From Streptomyces hygroscopicus (GTDB lineage: Bacteria > Actinomycetota > Actinomycetes > Streptomycetales > Streptomycetaceae), in NCBI GenBank assembly GCA_002021875.1, contig CP018627.1:3720001-3784000 (forward strand): DNA of 64,000 bases. The letters run 5' to 3'. Shown piece after piece: positions 62,099 through 64,000 of the stretch (position 1 is the first letter of the stretch; each line of letters begins with the position of its first letter). The notes below the pieces were generated by a model. It was given only the letters and a program-made list of their open reading frames with translations, did not search any database and was not told the origin of the DNA. The position numbers and the translations under genes were made by a program.

Positions 62099-64000
62099 AT
62101 GCGCCTCGCACACCTCAAAATCGTCAACTTTCGCGGACTCAGCCGAGTTGACATGCCCCTCTCTCGCTTTGGTTGTCTGATCGGTGAGAACAACGCGGGG
62201 AAGTCGTCCGTATTCCAGGCCCTCAACATGTTCTTGCGCTCAGCCTCCGCCACGGAGGCTGACTTCCTCGATCCCGCACGGCCTGTCCGCATCCAGCTCA
62301 CTTTCGCCGACATCCGCGAGGCTGATCTTCAGCGCTTGGAGGAGAGCCACCGGTCGCGTATCGAGCCGGAAGTGAGCGACGGTCGCCTCACTCTGGCCCG
62401 GACTTATGTCAGTCCAGGGAAGGGTTCGATGTGGGTGGTCAAGAAGGTGCCCAGCGATGCCCGCTTTCGAAAGCCAGCTCTTGAGGAGGTCCTCCGCCCC
62501 AAGATCTCTACCGAGGAGCTGGAGGCAAACGTCCGAAGCGTCTATCCGGAGATCTTCGACAAGCTAGCCGGGAAGATCACGCGTGTCGCCGTCAGACGAG
62601 AGTGGGCCGAACTCGTCGCCACCCTTCCAAATGACGCGTACAGCACAGGCGACGATCCTCTGATGACCGGCCTGGACAAGTCGGTGGCTCCGCTGCTGCC
62701 GGAGCCCATCTACATCCCCGCCGTGAAAGAGCTGAACGACGATCTCAAGACCACGTCATCGGCGACCTTCGGCCGGCTCCTGTCTCTATTGTTCGAGGAC
62801 ATCGAGCATCAGCTCCCCGAGTTGGAGGCCTCTTTCGACCAACTGCGGCAGCAGCTCAATGTGGTGGCGGAGGAGGACGGAGGGGAGTCTGACCGACGGC
62901 TGCCGGAAGTACGCCAGATCGAGACGCTGATCCAGCAGAACCTCCAGGAGTCCTTCCCCCGCGCGAGTGTGCGTCTGGAGATTCCCCCGCCGCGGCTGCG
63001 CAGCTTGCTGGAGGAGGCCCAGATCGCCATCAACGATGGCATCAGTGGGCCGTTCAAGACCAAGGGAGACGGCCTGCGCCGATCAGTGGCGTTCGCGATC
63101 CTGCGTACATACGTGGATCTCAAGACTGCCCGGCCGTCACAGCCCGACAGCGCCCAGCAGCCCAGCCTGCTCTTGTTCGAGGAGCCAGAGGTCTTCCTCC
63201 ACCCACAGGCACAACGCAAACTTTTCGAAGCCCTGACAGTCTTCTCCCACTACAACGATGTGCTGGTCAGCACTCACTCATCTGCGTTCTGCGCCCCCGG
63301 GGCGACAGGTACCTTCGTGAAGGTCGTCAAGGACCACACCCTGGACCCACCTGCCAGCCGAACCTGTGTGATTGACCTGTCCGACATGAACGCCCGGGAC
63401 CAGTTCGAGATCATCACATACGAGAACAACGAGGCCGCATTCTTCGCCAACTCCGTGCTGCTCGTGGAGGGGTCCAGCGACCGAACGCTCATTCCCCATA
63501 TCGCGCGCACCCTCAGCCCGCAGTGGGACTTTGAGAAACAGGGTGCCGCGATCGCCAAGGTGGAAGGGAAGGGCAGCATCGAGCGGTACCGTAAGTTCTT
63601 CCAACGTTTCGAAATGCGGGTCGCGGTCATCGCTGACCTGGATGCCGTACTTGACGGGTTCGACAAGTTGGGCGCCAGTGGCAAGTGCCATGAACTGCGT
63701 GACCGGATCGTCTGCCGGGTCACGGAGTTGGTAGAGGATGAAGAAGCTGAGGTTTCCAATAGAACGCTGAAGAGCATCCGCTCCAGCGGCAGCGCTCGGG
63801 AATTGTGGCGGCAGGCCCAGATCAAGAGCGAGGAACATGCTCAGGGGCTGTGCGGGTTCGAGGAGTTGAACGCAGCGGTGGATGCCTTCTTCGCCCGCTC
63901 CGCATCAGGCTCGGCGCGCAAGATCCTGGAGGAGGCCAATGACCCTGAGCTGGAGAAAATGAAGTTGGATCTGCTGCGAATGCTCCGTCACGAAGACATC
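62099..64000 (+). CDS. OLD-family ATPase/TOPRIM nuclease, 3' end outside window
   Basis: The start is ATG 62099 with TGGAG upstream. The frame stays open for 634 codons to the edge. The N-terminus is an ABC-type ATPase: MRLAHLKIVNFRGLSRVD, Walker A GENNAGKSS at 29-37, and the Walker B region LLLFEEPEVFLHPQAQ around 357-372. A TOPRIM domain follows, with VLLVEGSSDRTLIP (E457) and VIADLD (D513, D515). This order is typical of OLD nucleases, including GajA of Gabija. Whether a UvrD-like gajB gene follows cannot be seen. Its position next to other defence-like genes favours an antiphage role. Confidence 0.87.
   Translation, partial: MRLAHLKIVNFRGLSRVDMPLSRFGCLIGENNAGKSSVFQALNMFLRSASATEADFLDPARPVRIQLTFADIREADLQRLEESHRSRIEPEVSDGRLTLARTYVSPGKGSMWVVKKVPSDARFRKPALEEVLRPKISTEELEANVRSVYPEIFDKLAGKITRVAVRREWAELVATLPNDAYSTGDDPLMTGLDKSVAPLLPEPIYIPAVKELNDDLKTTSSATFGRLLSLLFEDIEHQLPELEASFDQLRQQLNVVAEEDGGESDRRLPEVRQIETLIQQNLQESFPRASVRLEIPPPRLRSLLEEAQIAINDGISGPFKTKGDGLRRSVAFAILRTYVDLKTARPSQPDSAQQPSLLLFEEPEVFLHPQAQRKLFEALTVFSHYNDVLVSTHSSAFCAPGATGTFVKVVKDHTLDPPASRTCVIDLSDMNARDQFEIITYENNEAAFFANSVLLVEGSSDRTLIPHIARTLSPQWDFEKQGAAIAKVEGKGSIERYRKFFQRFEMRVAVIADLDAVLDGFDKLGASGKCHELRDRIVCRVTELVEDEEAEVSNRTLKSIRSSGSARELWRQAQIKSEEHAQGLCGFEELNAAVDAFFARSASGSARKILEEANDPELEKMKLDLLRMLRHEDI

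Noticed and set aside
62099..64000. Complete Gabija system
   Set aside because: Only an OLD-type gene is visible, without its 3' end or any helicase gene, so the system cannot be claimed from this window.

Overview
The window is high-GC actinobacterial DNA and looks like a Streptomyces genome. The evidence is GTG/TTG starts, GTGA/ATGA stop-start overlaps, the codon bias, actinobacterial families such as XRE-TPR regulators and SpoIIE phosphatases with sensor domains, and many IS elements of kinds common in that genus. The density of broken genes and transposases suggests a chromosome arm or large plasmid built up in layers of mobile DNA. That setting is an inference.

Left part (1-6.1 kb): a tight minus-strand operon of two radical SAM enzymes, a phosphotransferase-fold kinase, an HPr-kinase-like ATPase, a nucleoside-phosphorylase-like enzyme and a thymidylate-synthase-like enzyme cut by the window edge. 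Five of the genes are joined by 4-base overlaps. It looks like a specialised-metabolite operon acting on a nucleoside or nucleotide; the product is unknown. At 6.7-8.05 kb lies an Rhs C-terminal toxin tip with a probable immunity gene and no Rhs body.

Catabolic island (10.4-21.3 kb): two gene sets for sugar or sugar-acid breakdown. One has an IclR regulator, an MHS transporter, a TIM-barrel isomerase and an SDR. The other has a KDPG aldolase and P-loop kinase divergent from Gfo/Idh, LacI, VOC, TIM-barrel, Gfo/Idh and SDR genes. Inverted 633-base fragments of one IS630 element bracket the island, and each fragment sits beside an IS element of a second family.

Integrative element (24.35-37.02 kb): two direct copies of the 3' end of a tRNA-Pro gene, each overlapping the 3' end of a broken tyrosine recombinase gene, bound a 12.7-kb segment. 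It carries a decayed Rhs-type surface protein fused to an SMI1/KNR4 domain, a second decayed surface-protein gene, and a 3'-truncated copy of a TIR/ATPase immune-like operon. Next come a VapBC-XRE toxin-antitoxin group, an IS-hemmed nuoD, permease and transposase remnants, a SpoIIE-type phosphatase, an IS256 element and a PLP dehydratase (37.3-48.6 kb).

Defence-like island (48.7-64 kb): a complete version of the TIR operon (XRE-TPR regulator, TIR protein, P-loop ATPase, two-TM protein, small protein). Short Gly/Asn/His/Val-rich motifs resembling bacterial amyloid signalling sequences recur in the TIR, ATPase and small proteins. It is followed by a convergent gene of about 1,537 codons coding for a PD-(D/E)XK-like nuclease, NB-ARC/STAND NTPase, TPR and SEC-C protein, then an IS21 element with a 6-base target duplication, and an OLD-family ATPase/TOPRIM nuclease running off the right edge. 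The TIR operon, with its truncated paralogue 20 kb away, and the giant STAND nuclease are the best candidates for an undescribed system. All calls rest on reading the sequence; no database search was run.
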